DNA of 64,000 bases from Phaeotremella fagi (Eukaryota; Basidiomycota; Tremellomycetes; Tremellales; Phaeotremellaceae). Position 1 is the first letter of the stretch. The number at the start of each line of letters is the position of its first letter. This document shows positions 24,765 through 36,345 of the stretch, piece after piece. The translations under genes and the position numbers were made by a program. The notes beneath the pieces were generated by a model, which was not told the DNA's origin, did not search any database, and saw nothing but the letters and a program-made list of their open reading frames with translations. Location of the stretch: assembly GCA_001599715.1 (NCBI GenBank), contig BCHU01000011.1, positions 806,001 through 870,000 on the forward strand, written 5' to 3'.

Positions 24765-26802
24765 CTATTCAGTTCCACCGACAACCGCTCCAACTTCGTC
24801 TGTAGTCAACGTATCCTCCTTCTGCTCATCCTCATCCTTTGATTTTCTAGCTCCAATCCCCAAAATAGCAGATAAAACACAACATCCAGCCACGGCTATC
24901 AACAACATAAAAGAAGCTTTGAACGCTTGCACATAACAGTCAATGGCTATCTCTCGAGTTGATTCGTCAAGTTTAGCGAGATATGTGACTGATTCACGGA
25001 TTCCCTTGATTATCTGAACGAAAGTTAGCAGAGTATCGGAGATTTTTTGACTAAGTGACTTACTTTTCTGGATCCTGGACCTGTGATTCTTGTTTTCAAC
25101 TGGGAATAGACGACGTTTTGTAGGACGGCTTGAGAGCCTGAGATACCGATTACTGTGCCAACTGAACGAATGAGGAAGATCAGACTTGTAGCAGCAGCAT
25201 GATCTAAGTTATCAGCTTTATGAATCAAACAACAATAACCAACCTTTTCCTTTACTGCTCAAGACATCTAATAAACTTGAGATAAACAGAATTCCCATTC
25301 CTAAATGTACCCAAATCAAATGACCGATAAACCACATTTCTCCTTTACCGTCGTTCTTCTCATAAGCCAGTAACGCCATCATCAATGTTCCAAATAGTAA
25401 AACTGTCGCACCCAATCTTTGTCCTACATGATATTTCGTTGGATGTCTATGTAAGAAAACGCCGGTCAAGATGGATCCGATTGGAGCTGTTAAAGTCGGA
25501 TATAAGAGTCTTCTTGATGCTACCGAAGCAGATGTTAGGAGTGTCGTTTGAAAGAATGGTGGGATCAAGAAAAGTGTCTTTGAGATGTTAGATAAGTTGT
25601 TACTTTCAAACCTACAGCGAAAATAGCCATGGCACCGAAAAGATTTAATCCTATTTGAGAAGCCATGTGTCTTCCTTTCAACAACGAGACTGGTAAAACA
25701 GGAAGAGGGAATTTCCTCTCGTGCCAAACGAAAACCATAAAAGTCAAGAGACATGATGTCAATAGTATCGGGATCCAAATTGAATTCCAGGGGATTTCGT
25801 CGCCGCCAAGATTGAAAACTATCATTAAGAGAGTGATGGATAACATCTGTCTTCAGTCAATCATCTTCTCAAATACACGTACCAATAAAAGACTCCCGAT
25901 CACATCAATATCTTTAATCCGGAGTTCCGTTGATTCACCCTCTCTTAGTATTGCCAGTTTAGGTCTGGCTCTGAAAAGGAAAGCTAAAACCGAAAAAATA
26001 CACATGGGAACTGGTAACAGATAAGCCCATCTCCATCCTATTGAATCTGCCAGAAAACCTCCAAGTGAAGCTCCGACTGCACCTCCAAGCTAGTATTTTC
26101 AGTAAGCTATGACGACTTTTACGAATTTAGGACTCACACCATAGGTAACGTTGTTTGTAGCTTGATACAAAGGTCTTGATTTGATCGGTAACACGTCCCA
26201 AGCACAGACTTGTGAAATCGTAATCAATCCTCCACCTGTGAAAATTAGTATGCAACTCTGAACAAACAGTATAACTTACCTCCGATACCACAGATAGCTC
26301 TAGCTACAATGATCTGACTGAGAGTCGTACTCAATCCACAACCCAGACAACCGACTGAGAAGAAGAACAAAGAGAACAAGTAAACTGGTGTTCTACCAAA
26401 CAAATCTGATGATCTCCCGTAGAGCTTGGAAATTTGTTAACAGCATTCACTAAAGCTCAGTAACTAAACCTACAGGCTGAACGGCTGTCGAAACAATCAA
26501 ATAAGAAGTCGCTACCCAAGCTAAATACTCGTTAGCGATGTTGAGGCTAAAATGGAAAGCGTACCGATATTATCAGTAGCAGAGAAGGTAGCTCCAACAG
26601 CCGATTGAGTGGAAGCTGCGATGGTATTCTCGAAGGCCGCTAAGAACATGTTGGAGAGTAGAGCTGTATACATAAATAGGTCAGCGATGTTGGAGAGAAG
26701 GGAATATAACTTACCGGGTAAGATTAGGATGTAATCGATTGACTTGAGGAAATTTGGATCATCACGACCAGTTTTTGGGAGAAGTGGTTGTGATTCGGAC
26801 AT
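24765..26802 (-). CDS. MFS drug/amino-acid transporter (DHA family, Vba-like)
   Basis: A spliced gene from ATG 26802 (MSESQPLLPKTGRDD) to TAG 24767-24765. It encodes a major facilitator with about 12-14 predicted spans. Visible motifs are an early span FLAAFENTIAASTQ, the loop motif YGRSSDLFGRTPVYLFSLFF, the charged AREGES/LREGES loop, and the antiporter-like GIGGGGLITISQV region. Later spans include SITLLMIVFNLGG and LLLIAVAGCCVLSAILG. The C-terminus is acidic (EDEQKEDTLTTDEVG). The QPLL near the start is a dileucine-type signal that often goes with vacuolar sorting, which would fit vacuolar basic amino-acid (Vba) transporters. Substrate cannot be read from sequence. It is divergent from an SDR gene. 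Confidence 0.83.
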
Positions 26803-27264
26803 TTTGATTTGACGAGCTAACAATGGTTGAATCTCTTGAATATAATTCAATCAAGTAGACTTGTAGCAGTACAAGAATCTGATCGCGTGGTTACTTTACT
26901 GTTCGAGAGGTTGAGAACAGAGATTCTTGCCGATTTACCAAAACTCTCGGCCAGAACTGACCAAAAATCAGACCCGAAGAATACCATTTGTATTTCAAAT
27001 TTCAGCAAACTTCCCATGACAAACGTCATCTCAAAACATCTCAATACCATTAGTCAGCCTCACAAGTGTACACAAACCACTTCCGAACTTCAAAGTATGA
27101 TGTTAAAAGACGTCAGATTCAGCTCCGACAATTTAATCTTTTGAAATTACGGTTTCTCAGGGTCGAGAGATAAGGTGATCGTCAGGTCCGAACGTGATCC
27201 GGAATCATGAATTTAATCATTTATTGCGTAAGTTGGCCAAATCTTTCGTTCATCAACAACCACG
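26803..27264. promoter_or_regulatory. Divergent promoter, MFS transporter / SDR
   Basis: 462 bases between divergent start codons, so the two genes may share regulation. A plus-strand open frame (26827-27144) starts at TTG and has no coding features. No operator is assigned. Confidence 0.45.
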
Positions 27265-28141
27265 ATGACCAGTCAAGATTTCTCTGTGGATTCTCTGTTT
27301 TCTGTTAAAGGTCTACATGTGGTGATTACTGGAGCTGGGACTGGACTTGGGTTGTACATGGCTAAAGGTTTCGTTGCTAATGGTGCGATTGTCTATATCG
27401 TCGGTAGACGGAAGGAAGTTTTGGACAAGGCAAAAGTGTTACTTGAAGACATCAAAAGTCCTGAAGCTGAAGTCCATGTGTGAGTTACGTTTTGACGAAC
27501 AACATGACTTTGACTGACAATGTGAAAGGATCATTGCCGACGTTTCATCAAGAGACGACATCAAATCACTCGCAGATTCATTAAAACAATGCGACGTGCT
27601 CATCAACAACGCAGGAATAGCGATTCCCGACACCAAATCCAGTCATCTAACTCCCCTCCCAGAACTTCAAGCAGCCCTCCTGTCCTCCCCGGCAGAAACC
27701 TGGTCAAAAACATTCCAAACAAACGTCGAATCACCTTACCACCTCTCAGTCTCCCTTCTCCATCTTCTCGCCAACTCAAAACAAGGAGGAAGGATCATCA
27801 ACATCTCTTCAATCGGTTCGACAATGTCAGATCCAGTAGTTCATCAACCAGCTTATCAAGTTTCCAAAGCTGCTGTTAATCACTTGACTCGACTTTTGGC
27901 TTCTAAATTTAGGGAGGTGGGGGTTAGGGTTAATGGGATTTCGCCGGGTTACTTCCCTAGTCAGATGAACGATCCTGGGAATCCTAATAGTATGTTAGCG
28001 AGAGCTAAGGAGTTGGTCCCTTTGAAGAGAGGTGGGGAGGAGGAGGATATTGCGGGAACGGCTATTTGGTTGGCTAGTAGGGCTGGAAGTTATGTTCATG
28101 GTGAGATCATCCCTCTTGGGGGTGGTAGGAATTGGGCTTAG
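27265..28141 (+). CDS. Short-chain dehydrogenase/reductase
   Basis: Exons 27265-27479 and 27529-28141 give 275 residues, the classical SDR size. The Rossmann nucleotide site is TGAGTGLGLYMAKGF near residue 25; the Arg-Arg of VGRRKE suggests NADPH preference. NNAG lies near residue 110, and the catalytic Ser is in IINISSIGS with YQVSK as the Tyr-Lys pair. SPGYFPSQM and the C-terminal GGGRNW complete the fold. From memory it resembles RhlG/3-oxoacyl-ACP reductase-like fungal SDRs. The substrate is unknown. The gene is divergent from the MFS transporter and may act in the same detoxification or uptake function, which is speculative. Confidence 0.9.
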
Positions 28142-28404
28142 GTTTGGGACTTTGGGGGAAGGTCAGGGGGTGAGGACTTTAGTTGGTTGTGATTAGCCTT
28201 GTAATGCATACGATTTTGATTTTGCCAATGAAAGCGATGGAAAATATCGCTATATTCACTACACTGTAACTACTGAAGGTAAAGAGTTTCCAACGGAACA
28301 CCTCCGAATCAGCTTTTCGGAGCTGATAATACACCAGTTTCACTACAACTATTTAATGTAAAGACGAGGACAACTGATTATGATTAACAAAATAGTTCTA
28401 AGGG

Positions 28405-30956
28405 ATGATGTTGAAAACCATTTTACTTGGTACAGCAGTACTGATAACTTCAATCACTTCACGACCTACTCAACAATATCTTTCGACTTCAAATTCGGCT
28501 AATCAGAAACAGATCGGTATACCATGGGAAGAAGTTGTTGGTCTACCAACTATCGATACCTGGTCTATGAACCCTTCTGGAGATGCTGCTGTTATTAGAG
28601 TATCAACCACTGACGTAGAGACTGATATGTAGGTGATGAAGGTTGATTATGACTGATCAACGTAGAACGTCATACGATCTACATCTACTTGCCATAAACG
28701 CACAATTCACCGTTCCCTCCGTCAACCATTCCAAAACAGACAAGAAATCGTTATACCAATTCATAAACGACGATACCTTCGTCACCCTAACTCCAAAACC
28801 AACCTCCAAAGGCCAGTCCTACGAACTAACGAAATCAGTGCTCAATTATACGACCCTCCCGCCAGCTTACGAACCATCTATCAAAGAGACCGTTCATCTC
28901 TTGGATATAGATCTGATGGGTGGGATACCTACATCCATCCATTTTTCGCCGGAGATTTCTTTGATCACTATTCTGTGTCGAGGGGAGACAGGAGATTTCT
29001 TCCGTTGGGTCAAGATTGAGAAGGATGGGAGGGGTCGATTGATTGATTCGGTTTATGATTCTTTGGATGGGAGTTATATGGTGCGTAACTATGTTTTTCG
29101 GTTTGAGTTCTCACTGAGATTCATGGATAGAATATCGATGAAGTCGTTGCTACCGATAATAAGTTGGCATTTGTGGTTTGGAACTCAGAGATTCGTTCTA
29201 GATATTCCACAAGAAGTGTCGTAAGTCATTCTTTGAACTCACAATATTGTTCATGTACTCATCACTCACAGCTATACGAACTTGACTTGAAACACCCAAT
29301 GAAACTCACGCAAGTATCTGAGGGGACCCAAGGAGCAGTTTCTTCACCATCTTTCTCACCTGAAGGTAAAATCGCTTGGTTGGAACAAAGACAGGATGGG
29401 AATATTCGGGATCAAAGACGATTATGGTTGTTTGATGGTGAACAGAAATGGGAAGTTGATTTGGAATTTGACCTGAGTCCATTGAGAGTCTTGGTAGGTC
29501 TATAGACAACCAATGCCTACTGATACACCGAAGTTTTCTAAAAACGGCGAAGCATTAAATCTACTCACTCTGCACGATCAAGAACAATCTTTGTATCACC
29601 TATGGACACCCAAATCAAAATCCGATAAACCAGTTATACCAATAATGATACCCTCCCACGGGACCATTCACGAAGCGGTTCATATAGGTGTATCAGCCCT
29701 TAATCATTCCCATCTAATTGGAATCAAATCATCCTTGATATCCGGTAAAGAACTCTTCGTGATATCCCATTCACCATTCGAAGATCCGACCGATATTTTC
29801 GAGGAGATCAGATTAACTTTTTTCACTGACTCTGCTGTTTCCGATAAATCACTTAGCGCGGGTGAAAAATTCGAGTTCACCAATGCGTTGGGTGATGTTA
29901 TCCGTTCGAGGATTTTCTTGCCTACTAGTAATGCTTTTTCTGGAAAGGTACCAACGATTGTTTACTTTCATGGTGATGAAGAAGGGGGAGGATGGCACGA
30001 TTGGTGGATGGCTTATTGGAATCCTAATGGTACGTAGCTGATATTCAGTATTATCACTGATTTTGGTAGCATTCCTCGCAGCTGGTTATGCGGTCTTAAC
30101 AATCAATCCTACAGGCGCCGAGGGGTATAGTAACGGTGAGCAATTCTGTCTTCTGTATATAATATTCCCACTAACAGCAAGACAATAGCCTTCACCCAAG
30201 CTAGAACTCATCAATGGGGAAACCAAACTATCAAAGATTTGGTCCAAGGGGTCCACCACGCACTCGACCATTATCCTCTAGACGGCGATAAACTCGTCGG
30301 AATGGGATACGGGGCATACGGTGGATTCGTAGCTCATTGGTTTCAAGTGGGTATCTCGCTTTTACGTTTATGTCGATCTCTCGCTGATACTGTGTGCTGA
30401 CTCAGGGCCATAACGTTCTCAACTTCAAAGGATTCTTATCGCATAATGGTATTCTTTCACCTAGATGGTGGGCTCATACTTCTTCAACACCTTCTGTTGT
30501 GAGTTGTTCGTCAAACGTAGCTTTGATTGAATGGCTGACTGATGGTATCGTTCTAGGCAAACTGGGAATTTGGATCGGTGTCGTATTCACCTGAATCACC
30601 TTTGTGAGTCATTACAACCAACACCGCTAAACTGCCACAGTACTTTATGGGATCCAGAGAGATTCATTGATCAATGGAACACACCTGAACTAGTGATCTC
30701 AGATGGAATGGGTATGTCTTATACTTATTACGTGGGATTGGGACTGATTTGATATAGATGATGGCGATACAGGACCACCATCCCAAAGTTTAGCTGTTTA
30801 CGATGTTTTGAAGAGGTAAGTCATTGGGAGATGTGTACGTTTAACTGACGAACTATTTATAGTCGATCGATACCTCATAGTGAACTGTTATTGAGTACAT
30901 CTAATAAAGAATGGCACTTGGCTATATTCAAGTTGTTAGATAGTGTTGTTGGATAG
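28405..30956 (+). CDS. Secreted S9 prolyl-oligopeptidase-like protein, predicted inactive (Dpp5-like)
   Basis: A multi-exon gene starting MMLKTILLGTAVLITSITSR, a clear signal peptide. The protein has the S9 layout: an N-terminal beta-propeller region (WSMNPSGDAAVIR ... SSPSFSPEGKIAWLEQRQD), then an alpha/beta hydrolase region (VPTIVYFHGDEEGGGWHDWW, GYAVLTINPTGAEGYSNAFT). A 40-nt intron (29494-29533) must be removed to read SPLRVLFSKNGEAL. At the nucleophile elbow Dpp5-type enzymes have G-x-S-Y-G-G; here it reads GYGAYGGFVAHW, with Ala in place of Ser (codon GCA, about 30315). The histidine site reads SNKEWHL in place of a DENHW-like motif. The GMDDGD segment may retain the acidic residue. It was probably derived from a dipeptidyl peptidase and kept for a non-catalytic role. 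Confidence 0.78.
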
Positions 30957-31311
30957 GTAGCCATTCGCCATAGTATAGCCACGCTGGGTAACCGCCTCCC
31001 TCACTTTCGTCCGTAAAAGTCCGTAAAAGTGAACCCGGTTATGAATGAATTGTATGAACCGGATAACAAGGGCAAGGGAAATCACTCACCGAAATGTCGC
31101 TTTTTTGCTTATTGACAATTTAGATATATATAGATAGACAGAGAGAAAGAGAAAGAGAGAAAGTAGACAGATAGAACACTACTCAAACTAATTGTCAACT
31201 AAAGTACCACCTACCATACCAATCAGTAGAACAAACAAAGCACTCCCTTACAGAAAGGTATCCAAGCTCCGCCAACAACAATCAACTCCACCACCCCCAC
31301 CTCTTACTCCC
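30957..31311. promoter_or_regulatory. Carnitine acetyltransferase upstream region
   Basis: 355 bases. It contains a direct repeat (GTCCGTAAAA twice, about 31009-31028) and a purine tract (GAGAGAAAGAGAAAG..., about 31135-31175). No ATG occurs between that tract and 31312. An open frame upstream of 31312 lacks an ATG and is probably leader. Confidence 0.4.
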
Positions 31312-33543
31312 ATGCTCTCAAGAGTCATTACTCCCTCATCGCAATATAGAGGTCTAACAGTACGTCAAACCAAATCAATCACCCAACTAACATCCAGAGA
31401 ATGACGATTCCAATGACCAAAAACCCCAAACGTCCACTAACCACCACTCACCACTTGAAAACCGTCAAACCACTCTACGCCTCCCAATCCACCATCCCCC
31501 ATCTTCCCATCCCAACCCTCGAATCCACATTCCACAAATACAAAGAGACCATCCAACCACTTCAAACTACCGATCAACACCGTCAATCAAGTGAGAAAAT
31601 CAATGGATTCTTGCAATCAGATTACGCCAAGGTTCTGCAGGGTCGTTTGAAGGAGCGTGCGGAGGGGAGGGATAGTTGGTTGAGCGAATGGTGGAATGAG
31701 GTTGCTTATATGGGTTATAGAGGTCGGATTATCCCTAATGTTAGTTATTTCTATGTTCATAAATTGGGACTTGGGGGTGGAAGGTCTCAGGAGGATAGGG
31801 CGGCGGAATTGGTTAGAGCTACGGTAGAGTTCAAAAAATTGGTCGATAGGTTGGTCACTGTTTTTCAATTCTTTACTTGTTGTTATTGACTTGGTCCTCG
31901 CTTAGTGAACTACTTGAACCTGAAAAAGTCAAAGGTCAACCTCTTTGTATGGCTTCATATAAATATCTGTAAGTCAAATACAATTCCAACGGGTTTGAAA
32001 TGATATCTAACTATAATCCTAGATTCAACGCATCACGTATCCCAACATCGCCAGCCGATATTCCATTAGCGTACCCCAAGGACTTGAATCACATCGTCGT
32101 CCTACGCAACAATCGATACTTCAAAGTAGAAACAGCTGGACGTGGGATGAAAGAACTAGCAGATTCCTTCCGTGACATCAAACGTTTAGCTGATGGTAAA
32201 GAGGGGTCCGGTGTTGGTATCTTGACAGCTGATGATAGAGATGTATGGACAGAGGTAAGCTTCCCAAGGTTCCTCGCTCGACCTCAAGCTCACTCAATAC
32301 CCAGGCTCGAAGACATATTTTATCAATCTCTAAAAACAACGTCTCAGCCATTCAAACCATAGAATCAGCTATTTTACTAGTTTGTTTAGATGACGGGCCA
32401 TCACCCAAGACCAACGACAGTAGAGCCTGGTCATATTGGGCAGGTGGTTTAGACAGATCTGTTAAAAACAAAGGTCGTAATAGATGGTTTGACAAACATG
32501 AAATTATTGTTGATGAAGCTGGAGAATCTGGATTTAACGGCGAGCGTGAGTAGACAATTATCTTGACGACTAGATCGATAACTGAAAATCCTACAGACTC
32601 TATGCTCGATGGAACTCCAACGCTACGTCTCAACGAGTTTATCTTAGCATCCATCGATAAAGGTAAAATCCCACTTGAACTTCCCGAAAACGAAAAAGCT
32701 ACTTCACCAATATCAGCACCTGAAGAGATAGTATTTGAGCTCGATGAACATTTGAAGAATGTCATCCAAAAATCCAAACTTGAATTCGGTGAAGAACTTT
32801 CAAAGCAGGATTTGAAGGTGAGTAAAACAACCCGTCGTTATTCTAACACAAGCAGATGGTGCATTTCACGAAATTTGGTAAAGAAGCGATCAAAGCTCAT
32901 AAAGCCTCACCAGACGCTTTCGTCCAACTAGTAATGCAACTAGCCTTCTATCGAGCGAAAGGACGACCAGGGGTTACATACGAATCATGTCAAACGAGGA
33001 AATTCCTCTTAGGTCGAACGGAAGTCATCAGAACGCTCTCCAACGAATCGAAAGCTTTCTGTCAAGCTATGATAGACACTTCTGTATCTGACACGGAACG
33101 CGTTGATAAATTCAGAAAAGCCGTTACCAGACATATACAATATAGTACTTGGGCTGCTGATGCTCAAGGTGTCGATAGACATATTTTCGGTTTGAAACAG
33201 TTGATCAAGAAAGGGGAAGAGGTCCCTGAAGTGTTCAAAGATGAGGTTATGGCTAAAAGTAGTCATTGGGAATTAAGTACCAGTCAGTTGGGTAGTAAAT
33301 ATTTAGATGGATGGGGATATGGTGAGGGTAAGTGGTGTTCGGTTATTTCATGAAATGATTTACTGACGTTGATGATTTAATTGCGTAGTCGTTGCTGATG
33401 GTTATGGACTATCTTATGCTATCGATGATGACGCTATTCGATGGGGTATAACGACGCTCAACAACGACGCTGAGGCTTTCGGGAAAGCTCTCGAAGACGC
33501 CGCCAGCGAATTGAACGATGTCTTGAATAGAGTTGGGAAATAG
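31312..33543 (+). CDS. Carnitine O-acetyltransferase (CAT2-type)
   Basis: A multi-exon gene of roughly 620-640 residues. The enzyme moves acetyl groups between CoA and carnitine for shuttling among peroxisome, cytosol and mitochondria. Exon 1 (31312-31359, MLSRVITPSSQYRGLT) joins exon 2 at 31398 across an intron with ACTAACA. Family features are LPIPTLESTFHKYKETIQPL, SEWWNEVAYMGYRGRIIPNV, the catalytic histidine in EHSMLDGTP, and the substrate-site region SSHWELSTSQLGSKYLDGWG with GYGLSYAI near the end. The His codon is split by an intron (C before 32548, AC after 32595). A downstream in-frame ATG in exon 2 (31401) could give a form without the presequence, as in yeast CAT2. The C-terminus (RVGK) is not a PTS1. 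Confidence 0.92.
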
Positions 33544-33816
33544 ATCCTAGCTGGAGGATGACGGAAAGATGCTAAGTGATACCATAGAAATGTTATGCAA
33601 TATCTTGAATATGAACCTGTTTTGGGTTTTTCCTGTATCCAATCTGAGTTTTACACTTTGATCCGGTGCTGTATTGGATATTCGGTTTGAATTGAAGAGT
33701 GTAGTGATGTTACATGTGTATTTTGATAGACTACAGGGAACAATGAGAATCCTAAAAAACCTCTTTTTTTCTCGTCCAAAAAAGGGATTGACTATAAAAA
33801 GAGAAACCTCCAACAT

Positions 33817-34237
33817 CTATCGAATTTTGTTGAGTAAATGATTGATCTAGAAAAAAGATTTGATTGTCAGCGAACCAATATTTCAAATCCTTCGATGTAG
33901 ATGTAGTCAAGAGAGAAAGGAATTTGAAATAATCCAAAACAAATGGTCTCGTAGCTAAACAATCCTTTCCCCCAACCCGATCCCAAACACTCACCGAACT
34001 TTTCCCAGGTCTACCCCGTCCACCCCCACCTTTACCCATACATTCATGTAAAGCTTTAGCAGCTTTCGAACATTCGTTGGCAGCTCTCAAATCCCCTGAT
34101 GAAGCGAAACATGCTAGTAGGGATGACATCTCTGCTGAGCACGGTACGAAGATGGCGTCTGTGTCGTGTTAGTAGGTGTTTTGTGACTAGGTCAGGATTT
34201 ACTTACCCCTCTTGGGTCTGACTTTGAATCTCACCAT
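33817..34237 (-). CDS. MRP10: Mitochondrial ribosomal protein mS37 (Mrp10), twin CX9C
   Basis: Exons 34237-34207, 34158-33995 and 33846-33817 give 74 residues. Mrp10/mS37 (human CHCHD1) is a small-subunit mitoribosomal protein imported by the Mia40 disulfide relay. The start MVRFKVRPKR is basic. The twin CX9C motif is visible as CSAEMSSLLAC and CSKAAKALHEC. The last intron is 148 nt, long for this region. It was chosen because the GTGAGT donor and CTAG acceptor produce the family-type ending SSINHLLNKIR. Without it the frame runs on into nonsense. It lies beside other mitochondrial genes. Confidence 0.88.
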
Positions 34238-34430
34238 TCCTTGTGTTTTTAGTTGGGTTTTTAAGACGATATGTTAGATGGTCGATGTCAAAAAAAAGGA
34301 GGAGCAAGTTTTCTTTCGGATCATTGTTTGCCGAGATTGATTTTTAACCAAAAATTGCCTGTGACCATTGAACCCCTAAAAACAACTACGTTGACATGAA
34401 TACAATGCAATGCATATCCTCAAGGCCACT

Positions 34431-35586
34431 CTACAAACCCTCCCTCAACCTGTTAACCTCCAACACCCTCCTCTCCTCTCTTTTCATGACCACGCTCAAA
34501 GCCCCACCCTCATTCTTCGCGTCCTGAGCTGTCAACGCCGCACCGAAAGACAGAGCGCTAGGTGGTGAAGCGAGGTTCTCAGAGGTTATCGATCCAAGTC
34601 GAGGTGCCGAGGTGGAGTTGATGAATTCGGTTGGGACTGGGAGTTTGACTTGGGCGAGACGGAGGGCTGTAGGGTTGATTTAGTTTGGGTTCATGCTTTA
34701 TGATTGAATTTGGAGACTCACCTTGTTTGGCGATTTCTTCTCGGATGCCTCCTCCGCCGATCTCGAAGATTACTCGACCAGATGGGACTCTGTCGATGGT
34801 CAGTGATGTTTTTTCCATGATTGTATTCATTTGGATCTCAGAATACATCCAGTAAACTTCTGCCTGCTTCTACACGAGAACAGCAGTACAGTGTTCTCTT
34901 CAACAGACCATTCATCCAGGAATGGGTTTAATGACTTCCAGCCATAAAACTCCCTTCCCCAAATAAACATCCATTAATTCTCCTCAACACAAAATCCACC
35001 TTCCCCGCTCCAATCCAAACCCCAAACCAAATCCCTCACTCACCTACAAGCCCAATATTCAAAAGTCCCCTTCCCCTTCCCCATCCTAGTTTCATTCCCC
35101 TTAACGCAAACCGGAACATCCGGGAAAACCCTCATGAAAACCTCAGCACCTTTCACAGGTTTAATCTTCCTTTTCATCGAGACGACAGCGGCTGTCAATT
35201 GAGACGCTGTTAGTCGTGTGGATTCAAGAACTCTCAGACCGTATGTCCCGGTCTCTAGGGATGTCCCTTTGATCGATCCTCCCTGTTACGTCTTTATTAG
35301 TTTTGGGTGATAAGATGGGGATGGGTGATACGTACTATTGGGATCTATTGTTGGTTAGTTATTGTTGGAATTTGGAGGGGGAGGGGAATGGACTTACGGT
35401 TGGACTTCCCTTTTGTGATTTCCTGTATTTAACTTTTCGAGGTGCATACTGACTCCTGAATCTTATTTGACCTAGTGGTTGGAAGACTGATCTGGAAGTC
35501 GAAGCTATGGGGCTGGAAGGCGTTGATTTGAATATGGATTGAATAGATGTGAACATTGTGGTTAGATGTAGAGTGAAGATAGACAT
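34431..35586 (-). CDS. MRPL16: Mitochondrial ribosomal protein uL16m (Mrpl16)
   Basis: A spliced minus-strand gene from ATG 35586 ([20 protein letters not shown]; an internal Met could also be used) to TAG 34433-34431. It encodes the mitochondrial form of ribosomal protein L16, a large-subunit protein near the peptidyl-transferase region. The Ser/Thr-rich N-terminus looks like a mitochondrial presequence. Family motifs are [70 protein letters not shown] and [20 protein letters not shown]. The tail ([16 protein letters not shown]) is charged. It shares a 155-base divergent promoter with the Atp19-like gene. Confidence 0.9.
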
Positions 35587-35741
35587 TGTACTTGTACTAC
35601 ACTTTGTATGATCGAAATCTTGTGCCACAAATCGGAAATAATCGGTAATTTATATTCACCATAGTATTCCGTTTCCATCTAACACCACCCCCCTCATCTA
35701 CCACCACCAACCACCACCACCGAAGAAACCACCCATTCAAA
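35587..35741. promoter_or_regulatory. Divergent promoter, uL16m / Atp19-like
   Basis: Only 155 bases separate the divergent ATGs of two mitochondrial genes, suggesting shared control. The segment has a run of CCACCA repeats (about 35686-35722) serving as leader for the plus gene. Confidence 0.5.
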
Positions 35742-36147
35742 ATGTCATACACAATCGCAGGACAAGTTATTAAAGTGAGCACCCCCCAACTGAAAACATA
35801 CTAGTTAAACTAACACCCCGACAGAATGAATACCTGTAAGACCATCTCCCACCTTTAACCAATCTTCGGATTACTGAAATAAACTCCAATCTTAGCGCTC
35901 TTGGTACAATAATCTCAACTATCGGTATCGCCGTCCTCTCATCTGGTGGATCTGATAAATCAACTTCAACTCCCAGCGCACCTGTACCCGTTGAATCCGA
36001 TAAATCAATTACCGCAAGTTCAAGTGATGAAGAGGATTTGTACGTCTTTGTCTCTCGATTATACCATGTCAGCTGGTTACTGACACTTCTCGTAGCATTC
36101 GTCAATTCGTCGCTGAAGCTGAGAAAGAGGATAAACCACATCATTAA
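35742..36147 (+). CDS. ATP synthase subunit K-like (Atp19)
   Basis: Exons 35742-35774, 35825-35835 (11 nt), 35896-36039 and 36096-36147 give 79 residues. The start MSYTIAGQVIKNEYLALGT matches the N-terminal signature of fungal Atp19, a small F1Fo ATP synthase subunit linked to dimer stability. A short hydrophobic span follows (IISTIGIAVLSSGG). The C-terminus is acidic and Ser-rich (SDEEDLFIRQFVAEAEKEDK). The 11-nt exon is required to read NEYLALG. A protein this small limits certainty, but the N-terminal motif and the mitochondrial neighbours agree. Confidence 0.75.
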
Positions 36148-36345
36148 GATAGCATAGGAGATGTAAAATGCAACATGCAACCTGGATTAAATCTCGATTA
36201 TTGCAACCTTACAGGAGATTTACTGTTGGCGGACATTTATTTTGAAGAGCCTGGACAAAAACTTATGATTGACGGCACAGGAGGACGAAAACAAAGAGCA
36301 GAGCTGTCTGCATATCAAAACTATCTCAAGAGCCCTCTCCAAAAC

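Noticed and set aside
26827..27144. Plus-strand open frame of 105 codons
   Set aside because: It begins at TTG, lies in the divergent promoter of two clear genes and has no domain or splice support.
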